NCBI GenBank assembly: GCA_016783945.1
Contig: JADHVP010000004.1
Coordinates: 1 to 60,896 of the forward strand
DNA: 60,896 bases
Direction: 5' to 3'
Origin: Ignavibacteria bacterium
GTDB taxonomy: Bacteria > Bacteroidota > Ignavibacteria > Tepidaquicellales > Tepidaquicellaceae
Both the position numbers and the translations under genes were made by a program. The notes under the pieces were generated by a model. That model searched no databases. It was not told the origin of the DNA and worked only from the letters and a program-made list of their open reading frames with translations. Within the stretch, counting starts at the first letter, position 1. Each line of letters begins with the position of its first letter. Of this stretch, positions 42,871 to 53,245 are shown in pieces.

Positions 42871-43713
42871 ATGAAAACCCTTTTTAATAAAAAGTTTTTA
42901 AACCACAATCCCAACAGCTTTGGTGAGGGTGCATACCGCATAAGGGATTTCAATAACGGCATTGAAGAAACTGAATATAACGGCGAAAAGTATCTCACCC
43001 TGGTACACACTAAAGATTACCTCCAAGAAATTCATGAAGCAAGTATGCGTTATAGCCTTCTTGCGGAAGTTGAACTAACTCCTGAAAGTTACGAAGCAGC
43101 ATTACATGCAGTTGGCTTGACTATTCTTGCTTCTGAACAAAACGATTTTGCGGTTGTCCGTCCCCCCGGTCATCATGCTAAGCGTTCTCGTGCAGATGGT
43201 TTCTGTTTTTTCAACAACATTGCAATCGCAACTCAAAAACTCGTCGAAGATGGTAAAAAAGTGTTTATAATCGATATCGATGGTCATCACGGAGATGGGA
43301 CACAGTCAATTTTTTATGATTCCGATAAAGTTTTATTTTGCTCAATACATCAGCAGCACGCATATCCCGGTACCGGGGCTGCTTATGAAACAGGCGAAAA
43401 AGTAGGCGAAGGCTTTACCATGAACTTCCCGTTACCCGCTGGAAGCGGGGATGAAGAATTTTTATTATCTGTTGATAAAGCAATTGAGAAAGCATTAGAT
43501 TTTAAACCCGATGTTGTTGGTGTTTCAGCCGGATTCGATGGTTATGAAAAAGACATGCTCCTCAACCTAAATTACACGTTAGACTCATACTACGAATGCG
43601 GACGAAGATTAAGCGAATCATTTGAAAATGTGTTCGCTGTTTTAGAGGGTGGTTATCACCAGGATGTTAGAAAATGCGTCGACAACTTTATAAATGGTGT
43701 TAATAATAAATAA
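42871..43713 (+). CDS. Histone deacetylase-family hydrolase
   Basis: A 280-aa protein with the arginase/deacetylase fold signature: VRPPGHHAKRSRADGFCFFNN (tandem His), the Zn site FIIDIDGHHGDGT, then SIHQQHAYPGTG and SAGFDGYEKDML, ending in LEGGYHQDV. All metal and charge-relay residues are present. Bacterial members deacetylate acetylpolyamines or acetyl-lysines (AcuC-like), and the substrate is not clear here. A broken AMP-ligase gene follows 20 bp downstream, so the pair may act on acyl groups together. Confidence 0.92.
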   Translation: MKTLFNKKFLNHNPNSFGEGAYRIRDFNNGIEETEYNGEKYLTLVHTKDYLQEIHEASMRYSLLAEVELTPESYEAALHAVGLTILASEQNDFAVVRPPGHHAKRSRADGFCFFNNIAIATQKLVEDGKKVFIIDIDGHHGDGTQSIFYDSDKVLFCSIHQQHAYPGTGAAYETGEKVGEGFTMNFPLPAGSGDEEFLLSVDKAIEKALDFKPDVVGVSAGFDGYEKDMLLNLNYTLDSYYECGRRLSESFENVFAVLEGGYHQDVRKCVDNFINGVNNK

Positions 43714-43733
43714 TGATATCTTTCTGACTTACT

Positions 43734-45307
43734 ATGTTACTATCACAGATTCTAATAGACGCGATAGAAAGATTTCCTCAAAAACTCGCTGTTGTTTGTG
43801 GGAATATAAGATATGACTATACTACTTTTAAAACCCGTGTATCTAAACTTGCTAATGCATTAAATAGCTTTGGCATCAAACCCGGCGATAGAGTCGCCAT
43901 CATACACAAAAACTGCCATTGCTTTCTTGAGAGTTACTTTGCTGCTGCTCTCGCAGGAATAGTAATCGTTCCAATTAATTACCGCCTATCCAAAAAAGAA
44001 TTCACTTATATACTTAATAATTCCGACGCGAAAGTTTTAATAACGCATTCTGAATTTAGAAATAAAATATTGCCAATATTAGAACACACTCCACAATTGA
44101 CAAAAGTAATCTGGACGGGAGAATTCAATGATACCGAACAATCAGGAAAACACGTATCATATGAAAACCTAATCAAAGACAATCCACCTTTGAAATTACC
44201 TGCCTTAAATATTCCAGAAAACTCCATCGCTCAACTCTATTACACAAGCGGTACAACAGGTCAACCAAAAGGCGTTGTTCTGACACATAAAAATAATTAT
44301 GCCCATACGCTCGGAGCAATGAAAGAGCTTGACCTTAACGAAAGTGATAACTGGCTCCATGTATCTCCGATGTTTCATCTGGCAGATGCGTGGGCTGTAT
44401 GGACTATTACAAAAGCGGGAGGCACTCATATCATTGTCCCGGAATTCAATCCTGAAAACGTTTTGCGAATAATGGAAACCGAGAGGGTCACAATCAGTAA
44501 TTTTATACCTACCCTCCTGAATATATTAATTAATCATCAGGGAGTGGATAAATTCAACTATAAATATTTACGTTTGATCATGAGCGGAGGAGCTCCTATT
44601 GCACATGAAGTTGTGAGAAAAGTAATTGACATTTTTAAATGTGAATACACACAGACTTATGGAATGACTGAAACCAGCCCGTTCCTCACAATGTCAATAT
44701 TAAAGCCGCATATGAAAAAACTTCCTTTAGAAGAACAGTTTAAATACCTGGTAACAACCGGTAGACCATTCTCAAATGTACAGCTTAGAGTGATCAATGA
44801 AAAAAATTATGATGTTCTAAGAAATGACAAAGAAGTTGGCGAGATAATAGTTAAAGGAGAAACCATAACACCTGAATACTGGAAACTTCCTGAAGAAACC
44901 TCTAAAAGGATTAAAGATGGCTGGTTATATACGGGCGACCTTGCAAGATTAAACGAAGAAGGGTATTTAACCATTGTAGATCGCAAGGATGATATGATAA
45001 TCACCGGTGGGGAAAACGTCTATTCAATTGAAATTGAAAACGTTTTATACTCTCACCCGGACATACTTGAATCTGCGGTAGTCGGTCTGCCGGATGATAT
45101 TTGGGGCGAGAAAATTATAGCTGTAACTGTATTAAAAGAGGTAAGAATACTAATGAAAAAAATATTATTGACTTCTGTAGAGAATATCTCGCCGATTTTA
45201 AAGTACCCAAAAGAATTGAATTTGTTGATGAACTGCCAAAGACTGGCTCAAACAAAATCTCCAAGCAAAAACTGAGAGAGACATTACTTCAAAATAATAA
45301 AAACTAA
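43734..45307 (+). pseudogene. AMP-dependent acyl-CoA ligase with one frameshift near the 3' end
   Basis: ANL superfamily ligase. The phosphate loop YYTSGTTGQPKGV, YGMTETSP, the GWLYTGDLARL motif and IVDRKDDMIITGGENVYSIEIE hinge are in one frame up to about 45140. Then the frame shifts: the expected end (EYLADFKVPKRIEF, PKTGSNKISKQKL with the catalytic Lys) lies in the next frame, 45101-45307. The missing base is best placed at GAGG (45138-45141), where GAGGG would restore KEGKNTNEKN. Unrepaired, the enzyme ends in a foreign 45-residue tail without the catalytic Lys. True mutation or assembly error cannot be told apart. Confidence 0.82.
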
Positions 45308-45405
45308 AAGAACAACAACAAGTGATCACAGTTGTCCAAGATAAGTCTTAATTGATAGAAAAAGTTTAATATCAAAACAATAATAATTCTTTTTGACTTT
45401 TGCTA

Positions 45406-45454
45406 AACTCAACCCCCTAACCCCCTTCCCTTGTAAAGAGAAGGGGGTTGAGTT
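45406..45454. repeat. Long C/G-rich hairpin
   Basis: AACTCAACCCCCT (45406-45418) pairs perfectly with AGGGGGTTGAGTT (45442-45454) across 23 nt. It sits between the frameshifted ligase gene and the convergent symporter gene and could serve as a terminator-like structure, although no T-run follows. A similar right arm occurs near 580-597. Confidence 0.7.
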
Positions 45455-45552
45455 GGATTACAATGACTTTTTAGATTTAAGGCATTTTAATTCACGTAGT
45501 GTTTGCACTAAAAAAAGAATGTTTTGGACAGATTCAATATTTGACATAAATA

Positions 45553-46770
45553 TCAACTTCTAAACTCCTTTGTTTTTTCTATAACAGCAGCTCCAACCGA
45601 ATCACCCCAAACGTTTACCGTAGTTCGGCACCTGTCCAAAAACCAATCAATCGCCCATATCAATCCAATTCCCTCAAGCGGTAAACCCACAGCTGTTAAG
45701 ACAAATACCATCGTAACCGTTCCGGCATGAGGTATACCCGCTGCTCCAATAGAAGCAAGCGTAGCTGTAAGGAATATTACAATTTGACTGCCAACACTAA
45801 GGTCGATGCCATAAATCTGAGCAATGAACAAAGCCGCAACCGCTTCGTACAAAGCTGTTCCATCCATGTTAATCGTTGCACCAAGAGGAAGGACAAATGA
45901 AGAAGCTTTGGGATCAACTTTGTTATTAATCTCTGTACACTCCATCGTAATTGGAAGAGTCGCAGATGAAGATGCTGTAGTAAATGCAGTTGCCAGTGCC
46001 TGACCCATACCGAGAAAGTAATCGACCGGCTTTCTTCCCGTGAAAATATGCAATATAATCGGTAAGATTATCAATGCGTGAACGAGTAACCCAATAATAA
46101 CAGTTAAAGTATAAAAAGCTAATCCCGAAACAAGTTCATTAACAGAACCTCTGTTCTCCGCAACAATACCTCCTATCAAAGCCATAACACCAATAGGTGC
46201 AAAATATATAATTATTGTCACAAGTTTCATTATTGCAGCATTTAGACCTTCAAAAAATGCTATAACGGGTTTTCCTTTTTCACCGATAGTTGTCAGTACA
46301 CCACCAAACAGAAGTGAGAATACAATTAATGGCAAGACACCCCCTTCGGCAGCAGCCTCAATAATGTTAGAGGGAATAAGTCCAACGATTACATCTATCA
46401 ATGTTTTTTGCTGACTTTCTGCCACAATTTCAGGAACATATGCACCAAAGCTTTCTACTCCTATTCCGGGTTTTATAATATTAACTAATATGAGACCTAT
46501 TATGACAGAGAAACCGGTTGTAACAAGATAATATAGAAGCGTCTTTCCCGTTGTTTTTCCCAGCTTACTGATATTACCGAGAGAAGTTACCCCCACAATC
46601 ATAGAGGCTACAATCAACGGTACAACAACCATTTTAAGTGCGTTAAGAAATATCGTACCGATGAACTTTATGTTTAAAAAGAAATCTCCGATATAAAGAC
46701 CACCAAGCACTCCTGCAATAGCTCCAGCTATCATACCTATCAGAATAAGATTACCCGTTTTTTTAGTCAT
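45553..46770 (-). CDS. Dicarboxylate/amino acid:cation symporter (DAACS, GltP-type)
   Basis: A 405-aa transporter with eight TM helices and two re-entrant loops. The family motifs are clear: SSSATLPITMECTE (HP1 Ser-rich loop), LPLGATINMDGTALYEA (TM7 NMDGT), AAGIPHAGTVTM (HP2) and DRCRTTVNVWGDS (TM8 with D and R for substrate). It probably takes up glutamate, aspartate or C4-dicarboxylates with Na+ or H+. Monocistronic. Confidence 0.95.
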   Translation of the reverse strand: MTKKTGNLILIGMIAGAIAGVLGGLYIGDFFLNIKFIGTIFLNALKMVVVPLIVASMIVGVTSLGNISKLGKTTGKTLLYYLVTTGFSVIIGLILVNIIKPGIGVESFGAYVPEIVAESQQKTLIDVIVGLIPSNIIEAAAEGGVLPLIVFSLLFGGVLTTIGEKGKPVIAFFEGLNAAIMKLVTIIIYFAPIGVMALIGGIVAENRGSVNELVSGLAFYTLTVIIGLLVHALIILPIILHIFTGRKPVDYFLGMGQALATAFTTASSSATLPITMECTEINNKVDPKASSFVLPLGATINMDGTALYEAVAALFIAQIYGIDLSVGSQIVIFLTATLASIGAAGIPHAGTVTMVFVLTAVGLPLEGIGLIWAIDWFLDRCRTTVNVWGDSVGAAVIEKTKEFRS

Positions 46771-46891
46771 ATAATAAGATTTTTATTTTGATGTACAAAG
46801 ATAAAATAAAAATATGGTTTATGCCATATAACTTGGGATTTTTTTATCGAAGAATGATGTTTAATTTTTATTAATAAAACTATACAATAAT

Positions 46892-47272
46892 ATGAAACTT
46901 AAAACTACCGGTATTGACCACCTTAACCTTCAAGTACAGGATTTAAACGAAACCGCAGAATTTTACAACAAGTTGTTTGGCTTCGAGGTGAAGAAAGAAC
47001 AGCTGGAAGACAACTCTAAAATCATAGGCAACAACAGTGTGAAACTCTGCTTGTATGAAACACCCGGCTTTGAACATTATCACAAAAAGGGCTTTGCTCA
47101 CTTTGGGTTACACGTTGAAAACTTCTATGACGTTTTGAATAAGTGTAAAGAAATTGGAGTCCAGATATATTATGATGGTCCTGTAAAATGGGAACACTCC
47201 ACATCGGTTTATATTAAAGACCCGAACGGTTATGAAATAGAACTAACAGAAGTTTTTGGAGGTGGTCTTTAG
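46892..47272 (+). CDS. VOC (glyoxalase/bleomycin-resistance) family protein
   Basis: A 126-aa single VOC module pair. GIDHLNLQVQDLNETAEFYNKLFGF carries the first metal-His position, FAHFGLHVENF the second, and YIKDPNGYEIELTEVF the Glu. The full set of ligands suggests a metal enzyme such as a dioxygenase, lyase or fosfomycin-type transferase; the reaction is not determined. It precedes the hemerythrin gene by 54 bp. Confidence 0.85.
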   Translation: MKLKTTGIDHLNLQVQDLNETAEFYNKLFGFEVKKEQLEDNSKIIGNNSVKLCLYETPGFEHYHKKGFAHFGLHVENFYDVLNKCKEIGVQIYYDGPVKWEHSTSVYIKDPNGYEIELTEVFGGGL

Positions 47273-47326
47273 ATTTTAAAATCTGTATATTTGCCCCAAT
47301 ATTTTTAAACCAAAATAAATTAATAT

Positions 47327-47863
47327 ATGAACAAACCTACAACGATCTTATCCGATGAACATCAGAATATTCTGAAGGTAATCGATACATTAGACAGGGA
47401 ATGCAATGCTCTTGAATCGGGCAGTAATCTAGATAAATCCTTCTTCGAGAAAGCGGTAGATTTCATACAGAATTACGCTGACAAATTTCATCATGCTAAA
47501 GAGGAAGACATCTTATTTATAGAGATATGTAAAGATTCAGTTCAAATGCACTGCAACCCCACCCAACAAATGCTTCACGAACATGACCTGGGTAGAGATT
47601 TTGTCAAAGGTCTTATAGAGGGATTAAGTGAGGACAACACAAAAAAAATAATTGAAAACGGAAGAGGGTATGCTGCACTGCTCCGTGAACACATATACAA
47701 AGAAGATAACATTCTTTTCCCAATGGCAGATGAAGCATTACCTCAACAAATTCAGGAATCCATTTTAGAAAGATTTCAAAAAGTCGAGTCTGAAAAATTC
47801 ACTGAGGGGACAAAAGAAAAGTATTTAAACATTGTAAAAGATTTTGAAGAAAGGAAACGTTAA
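47327..47863 (+). CDS. Hemerythrin domain protein
   Basis: A 178-aa four-helix protein with iron-ligand motifs DEHQNIL, FHHAKEEDILF, HEHDLGRDF and LREHIYKEDNILFP, as in HHE/hemerythrin-like proteins that bind a di-iron centre and act in oxygen or NO sensing and repair. No extra domain. A terminator follows at 47897. Confidence 0.9.
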   Translation: MNKPTTILSDEHQNILKVIDTLDRECNALESGSNLDKSFFEKAVDFIQNYADKFHHAKEEDILFIEICKDSVQMHCNPTQQMLHEHDLGRDFVKGLIEGLSEDNTKKIIENGRGYAALLREHIYKEDNILFPMADEALPQQIQESILERFQKVESEKFTEGTKEKYLNIVKDFEERKR

Positions 47864-47896
47864 AGGATAATCACGGCAACGTGATACAGTTAATAG

Positions 47897-47926
47897 AAAG
47901 GCTCACACAAGTGAGCCTTTTTTATT
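47897..47926 (+). terminator. Rho-independent terminator
   Basis: AAAGGCTCAC-ACAA-GTGAGCCTTT (47897-47920) followed by TTTTATT. Ends the hemerythrin transcript. Confidence 0.9.
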
Positions 47927-47966
47927 ACAATACAATCTGTAAAACGAAGTTAGAGCTTAATCCTCC

Positions 47967-49475
47967 CTACAAATTAAATGCGTAATCATTAAAGCTTAAT
48001 TCAGCGATTGCATTCCCAAAATTTGTTTCCTTGCCCTCAAAATGTTTCTTTATTATTCTCAATAGAAACCGTCTCTGCTCACTGTTTACTTTATAAAGTA
48101 TCTTGATCAACATAGCTGCGGAGAAAACTTTATCGCCAAACGTCATCGTTGTAAATGATTCCTCGAAGCCTTTTACTTCTTTATTGTCCTTTTGCTTTAA
48201 GAAATTCTCATATCTTTCGTGAATATTATTCAGCGCATAGATCTCCTTGTTAACCCAGCGGCGTCCTTCCGCAAGAGTCTCCGCAGACATCTGCTTCGGC
48301 TTGAAACAAACAGACTCAAAATTATACCGCTCCCAATCCTTATGCAATATTCTATCCTCACTTTCCAAACGTTCAAAAAGCCTTGTTCCGGGAAGCGGGG
48401 TAAGAATGTTTATCATATTATATATCAAATTGTTTTCCTTGATAAACTTCACAGTCTTTTCGAATATAGAATCATCTTCCGCATCACTTCCTAATACAAA
48501 CGAGCCCAAAACCTTTATACCGTGAGATTGTATATTATCAATACACTCATAATACTCATCTACCTTATTTATCTTTTTATCCATTCCCATTAAAGTCTCC
48601 GGGTTTACACTCTCAATTCCGATTATCATCGATTGACAACCCGCTTCTTTCATCATCGACAACATCTCGTCGTCCCTACCAACGTTTATCGATGACTGGC
48701 AGTACCAATCGGAAAGCTTCAAAGGCATGATAGCTTTGAATAATTTTCTGGAATAACTTTTATTGCCAATTATATTATCATCAGCAAAGAGAAGCGTCTT
48801 CGGTAATTTTAGATCATATCCCAAAATATTAATTACATAATTGGGATATAACGATTTAATTTCTTCCACGACCTGCTCTATATTCTTCAATCTGAATTGC
48901 TGCCCTGAAAAAGCTTTCACAGAACAAAAGTCACAATCGAACGGGCAGCCTCTCGATGTTTGAACCTGGTTGATAACATACTTTTCCGACTTAACTAAAT
49001 CGAACCTCGGAGCAGAAATATCTTCCAATTCTGGATAAGAAGTAAAGCGGTAAGTCTTTTGTAATTTCCCTTCCTTAAAATCACCAATAACCTGTGGCCA
49101 CAAACAATCTGCTTCACCGATAACAACACTATCAGCATGTTCCAGTGCTTCTTCCGGCAGCATAGAAGCGTGTATCCCGCCAATTACGACAGTCACACCT
49201 CTTTTTCTAAACTCATCCGCAATCTCGTATGCTCGCGTAATATTCGGAGTCATTGCACCGATACCGACAATATCTACTTTCTCGTCGAAGTTTATCTCAT
49301 CGACTTTTTCGTCTATGATTGTTGTATCTACATCTTTTGGCGTAGCTCCCGCAATTGTAGGAAGTGAAAGAGGTATCAGGCTCGTTTGACCGAGTATTCT
49401 CTTCTCAAATTTAAAATCCCAAAAATCCCCTTTTGAATTTTTACCCCTGGTTGGATTAATTAGAAATAACTTCAA
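47967..49475 (-). CDS. B12-binding radical SAM protein with DUF4070 (paralogue 1)
   Basis: A 502-aa protein. An N-terminal cobalamin-binding Rossmann domain (about 1-150, GATPKDVDTTIIDEKVDEI, VTVVIGGIHASMLPEEAL) is followed by the radical SAM barrel with the cluster motif RGCPFDCDFCS (CxxxCxxC) and a C-terminal DUF4070-like region (LTPLPGTRLFERL). Family members include B12-dependent methyl transferases such as HpnP; the substrate here is unknown. It is about 75 percent identical to the next gene upstream, which may drive both. Confidence 0.88.
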   Translation of the reverse strand: MKLFLINPTRGKNSKGDFWDFKFEKRILGQTSLIPLSLPTIAGATPKDVDTTIIDEKVDEINFDEKVDIVGIGAMTPNITRAYEIADEFRKRGVTVVIGGIHASMLPEEALEHADSVVIGEADCLWPQVIGDFKEGKLQKTYRFTSYPELEDISAPRFDLVKSEKYVINQVQTSRGCPFDCDFCSVKAFSGQQFRLKNIEQVVEEIKSLYPNYVINILGYDLKLPKTLLFADDNIIGNKSYSRKLFKAIMPLKLSDWYCQSSINVGRDDEMLSMMKEAGCQSMIIGIESVNPETLMGMDKKINKVDEYYECIDNIQSHGIKVLGSFVLGSDAEDDSIFEKTVKFIKENNLIYNMINILTPLPGTRLFERLESEDRILHKDWERYNFESVCFKPKQMSAETLAEGRRWVNKEIYALNNIHERYENFLKQKDNKEVKGFEESFTTMTFGDKVFSAAMLIKILYKVNSEQRRFLLRIIKKHFEGKETNFGNAIAELSFNDYAFNL

Positions 49476-49566
49476 TAAGATATTATTTATTTTTAAAAAC
49501 TGTGTCGTTAAACATATCGCAGGTATGATTCAACGTTTCAACAAAACAAATTATGCTTGAGGAATA

Positions 49567-51099
49567 TCAAAGACCATTCGTTCCATTCGATTTTAAATTG
49601 TTTGCATAATCATTACAGCTTATCTCCAAAATAGTATGACCAAAATTTGTTTCATTACCAGAGAAATGTCTTTTCAGCATGTTTATAAGAAACCTTCTCT
49701 GTTTGCTGTTCACTTTATAAAGAATCTTCGCAAGCATGATTCCTGAAAAAACTTTTTCCGAAAACTTCATCGTTGTGAAAGATTCTTCATAACCTTTGAC
49801 TTCCATATTGTTCTTTTGCTTTAGAAAACTCTCATATCTATCGTGTATATCATCGAGTTTGTAGAGTTCCTGTATAACCCAGCGTCTGCCTTCTTCAAGA
49901 GTTTTAACTGACATCTTCTTAGGCTGAAAGCATACCGACTCAAAATCATACCTTTCCCAATCCTTATGCAGTAACCTTCCCTCATTTTCCAGCCGCTTAA
50001 AAAGCCGTGTACCGGGAAGAGGTGTTAGTATATTGATGCAGGTGTATATAATATTTGTGTCTCTTATAAATTTGACAGTCTTCTCGAATATTGAATCATC
50101 TTCCGAATCACTACCCAGTATAAGAGTACCCAAAACTTTTATGCCTGCAGATTGTATGTTATCGATACATTCATAGTATTCATCTACCCTGTTAATTTTT
50201 TTCTCCATACCGGAAATGGTATCCGCTTCTACACTCTCAATTCCGAGTATCATAGTCTGGCAGCCGGCTTGTTTCATCATCGCAAGCATTTCTTTATCCC
50301 TACCCGCGTTAATAGAAGACTGGCAGTACCAATCCTGGAGTTTTAAAGGCATGATAGCTTCGAACAGCTTTTTGGCATAATTCTTATTCCCTACGATATT
50401 GTCATCCGCAAAAAGAAGTGTCTTCGGTAACTTAAGCTTATATCCTAAAACGCTCATCGTATAATAAGGAGTTAAAGATTCGATTTCCTTTATAACCTGT
50501 TCTATCTTTTTCAATCTGAACTGTTCTCCTGAAAGTGCCTTCACACTGCAGAAATCACAATCGAACGGACAGCCCCTCGTTGTTTGTATCTGGTTGAGGA
50601 CGTACTTTTCATTCTTCACCAGGTCATACCGCGGTTTATGAATATCCTCTAATTCGGGATACGTTGTAAAACGGTAAAATTTTTGAAGATTGCCCTCCTT
50701 AAAATCATTAATCAAATCTGCCCAGAGACAATCTGCCTCACCTATGACAACACTGTCGGCATGCGCGGAAGCTTCCTCCGGCATCATCGATGCATGTATA
50801 CCTCCCATCGCAACCGTAACACCTCTTTTTCGAAATTCATCCGCAATCTCATACGTCCTTTTGATATTCAGCGTCATTCCGCCTATGCCAACAAGATCGA
50901 CCTTTTCATCGTAATTTATCTTTTCTATCCTTTCATCTACGATTATTGTTTCAACGTCTTCCGGCGTTGCCCCGGCAATGGTTGGAATAGAAAGAGGAAG
51001 AAGACTCGTCAAACCGAGAACTCGTTTTTCAAAGTTAAAATCTAAAAACGCGTCCTCTGCATTTAAACCCCTGCTTGGATTAATCAGTAATAATCTCAC
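49567..51099 (-). CDS. B12-binding radical SAM protein with DUF4070 (paralogue 2)
   Basis: A 510-aa paralogue with the same three parts: B12 domain (VTVAMGGIHASMMPEEAS), RGCPFDCDFCS cluster, and LTPLPGTRLFKRL near the C-terminus. It has a slightly longer end (DYANNLKSNGTNGL). The tandem pair has diverged in the catalytic half mainly by conservative changes, so they may act on related substrates. The promoter should be in 51100-51200. Confidence 0.88.
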   Translation of the reverse strand: MRLLLINPSRGLNAEDAFLDFNFEKRVLGLTSLLPLSIPTIAGATPEDVETIIVDERIEKINYDEKVDLVGIGGMTLNIKRTYEIADEFRKRGVTVAMGGIHASMMPEEASAHADSVVIGEADCLWADLINDFKEGNLQKFYRFTTYPELEDIHKPRYDLVKNEKYVLNQIQTTRGCPFDCDFCSVKALSGEQFRLKKIEQVIKEIESLTPYYTMSVLGYKLKLPKTLLFADDNIVGNKNYAKKLFEAIMPLKLQDWYCQSSINAGRDKEMLAMMKQAGCQTMILGIESVEADTISGMEKKINRVDEYYECIDNIQSAGIKVLGTLILGSDSEDDSIFEKTVKFIRDTNIIYTCINILTPLPGTRLFKRLENEGRLLHKDWERYDFESVCFQPKKMSVKTLEEGRRWVIQELYKLDDIHDRYESFLKQKNNMEVKGYEESFTTMKFSEKVFSGIMLAKILYKVNSKQRRFLINMLKRHFSGNETNFGHTILEISCNDYANNLKSNGTNGL

Positions 51100-51538
51100 A
51101 AATTTATTATTTAGCTCTGTTTAAAATTAAAATACTTTATACGGATTGAATACCTGAAAATTAATTGCGGCTCAACTGATATAATTATTGAGTACAAAAT
51201 ATGTTTTTTCCTTTAAAAAATCAAACATAATGCTTTCTAAAGCCCATATTAGTTTTTCAGAGTTATTATATCGTTGCATATTATTACATACATCCAGCTT
51301 TTATTTATCATAAAGATAAATAACTAAACCAAAACTTTCACAGATAAGTTTTGAAATTATAGCAAATCTGATTATTGAATAATTATGTAGAAACCATCCT
51401 TCCCACTATCTCCCTTCTTATAAAAAGAGGGGAGGTAGTGAGTTGTGTTGTTTCAATTTATTCATAAAATTAAATACAGATTGATTCGGATTGTAACAGA
51501 CCTCAAGAAAAAATTTTTCATAGATTGCACATCAAACA
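51100..51538. other. Intergenic with one C/G-rich hairpin
   Basis: No gene. CACTATCTCCC (51404-51414) and GGGAGGTAGTG (51430-51440) pair with one mismatch, resembling the 45406-45454 element in style. The remainder is AT-rich. Confidence 0.5.
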
Positions 51539-52441
51539 TTAATTTTCCTGAAACTCTTCCAACTTCTTCCACTGATTCTTTGAATATTCAGCGGGTATGT
51601 GAACCAGATGGCACTTAAAGCAGCTCTCCATTCCAATCCTATAGCTTAGCTTGTTCACTGCATCCTTATCGATTGTGGATTTCTTTATCGTCTCACCAAG
51701 CTCATCTATCGCAGACTGCACTTTCTCGTCTACGTAGTATGTTCTCTTCGAATCATGACATTTTATGCAAACCGTTTTCAACGATTGAAACCTGGCGTTG
51801 AAACCTTCGAACTGCTTTCTTGCGTTCTCGATTTGCCCCTGCTGGATGTCGAGGCTTATTCCTGTAAAGTTTACATCGAGGAATTGCATAAATCGGATAA
51901 AGTCAATTGTCTCCTCTGTTAAGGGATCTTTTACCGAAATGTCCTTAAAGCTTTTCCAATGATATTTTTGCTGAACTTTGGGCGTATTAATATAATGGCA
52001 ATTTTGGCAAACACCTCCAACGTTTTCAAACTCTGTCATAATCTTCCCCTGGTCTCCTGTACCTAATGCTGCACCAAGACTCTCAACTGCTTCGATGTTA
52101 AAGTAATGTTCCCACTCAGGCACCAGCTTAGAGATCTCTGTAAACTTAGTTTTGAACTTATTAAAATTATCCGTTACACCTTCTATATCGCCCTCAAAAA
52201 GGTCGACCATTATTCCAGAGAAATACATACCCATCTCCAGCATGTTGTATAGAAAAATTGGCTGATCGGATACCGGAGGAAACAATTTGTCGAGCGAGCT
52301 TGGCGGCGGTGCAACGATTGCCCTTAATGTTTCATTCTCCTGTTTTAACTTCTCCAGTTCCTGTGCAATGGAATTTGTACTTCCAAGAATAATGAAGAAA
52401 GATAATAAGATAAAGATTAATCTTGTTGTGTGCTTTTTCAT
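51539..52441 (-). CDS. Periplasmic triheme cytochrome c-like protein
   Basis: A 300-aa protein with a signal peptide (LIFILLSFFIILGSTNSIAQE), a short coiled coil (ELEKLKQENETL) and three heme-binding CxxCH motifs: CQNCH (about 145), CIKCH (about 221) and CFKCH (about 274). Helix-rich regions around the first two repeat the pattern F-x-G-I-x-x-D-x-x-x-G-x-I-E, so the fold looks like an internal duplication of a cytochrome c'-type domain. Probably an electron carrier; partner genes are not adjacent. Confidence 0.85.
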   Translation of the reverse strand: MKKHTTRLIFILLSFFIILGSTNSIAQELEKLKQENETLRAIVAPPPSSLDKLFPPVSDQPIFLYNMLEMGMYFSGIMVDLFEGDIEGVTDNFNKFKTKFTEISKLVPEWEHYFNIEAVESLGAALGTGDQGKIMTEFENVGGVCQNCHYINTPKVQQKYHWKSFKDISVKDPLTEETIDFIRFMQFLDVNFTGISLDIQQGQIENARKQFEGFNARFQSLKTVCIKCHDSKRTYYVDEKVQSAIDELGETIKKSTIDKDAVNKLSYRIGMESCFKCHLVHIPAEYSKNQWKKLEEFQEN

Positions 52442-53245
52442 AACGTTTCTCCTTTGGTTTTTTTAATGTGAACTAATTTATTATTTAGAAATATTAAAAA
52501 CAAATCAAAAATGTGAAACTAGCCTCAACAATTTCTCTAAAAACATTTATATTAATTTTTTGATGAGAAATTAAATAAAAATTCTAACATAAGAAATCCT
52601 TTGGTAGATGTTCATGTAGTTTTGTGTTTTGATGCACCTATCCGATTGCTCTTTTTACGAGTCATTCCCGCGGGGTACCCCAGTATCATACAGAAAAAGA
52701 TTTCACAGCCACGAAGTGGTCACTATGTAAAGAGACGCTAAGTTTAGTAAAGTCATTCCAACCAGTCTGCTTTACCTGTTTACTGTCAAGTGAAAACAGG
52801 CTAGAGCTGGGATTCAGAAAAATACGACTTACTAAATGTAAAACAGACTTTACAAAGAGTATTAATATTTGTAATGTACGGTTAGCAAATAGTAATGATC
52901 ACTACAACTTGAAAAATGATCTCGGCAAGTCGAGATACATAGAAAATTATTGCAGCGAGGGAGGGGTGTAAACACGAAATATTATTTCTTTTGTGGTCGA
53001 AAATTGCGACCACCTATCAAAATTAAAATTCTCTAAATCGTTTTAGCTCCAGTCTTTTAGAATGCTCCAGAAGTTTATTCTCCCCTCTGTGAAATGTGTT
53101 TTTTATGGTGGTATCTGCAGTGCTCTCGTAACATGGATTGACTTCTTTAACTGGCTACCTGACGACAGTCAAGTGACCGTCCGCGCGCGGCACAAACCTT
53201 ATCATGTTATACCTTTCATTGGTAAAAAACCTTAATGTAAATTAT
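52442..53245. other. Repeat-rich gene desert
   Basis: 800 bp without a supported gene. It holds a hairpin CTCG-GCAAGT-CGAG (52921-52934), a perfect 7-bp stem GTGGTCG/CGACCAC (52993-53013), a long imperfect inverted pair around AGTCTGCTTTAC and GTAAAACAGACT (about 52766-52850), and copy C of the CG-rich element (53107-53214). It separates the cytochrome gene from the restriction-modification genes. Confidence 0.55.
53107..53214 (+). repeat. CG-rich dispersed element, copy C
   Basis: GGTGGTATCTGCAGTGCT ... TCCGCGCGCGG ... CCTTATCATGTTATACC matches copies A and B but carries about 25 extra bases in the middle. It abuts the 3' end of the methyltransferase gene. Confidence 0.75.

Noticed and set aside
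52993-53013. Terminator from the perfect 7-bp stem
   Set aside because: No T-run follows on either strand and no gene ends nearby.
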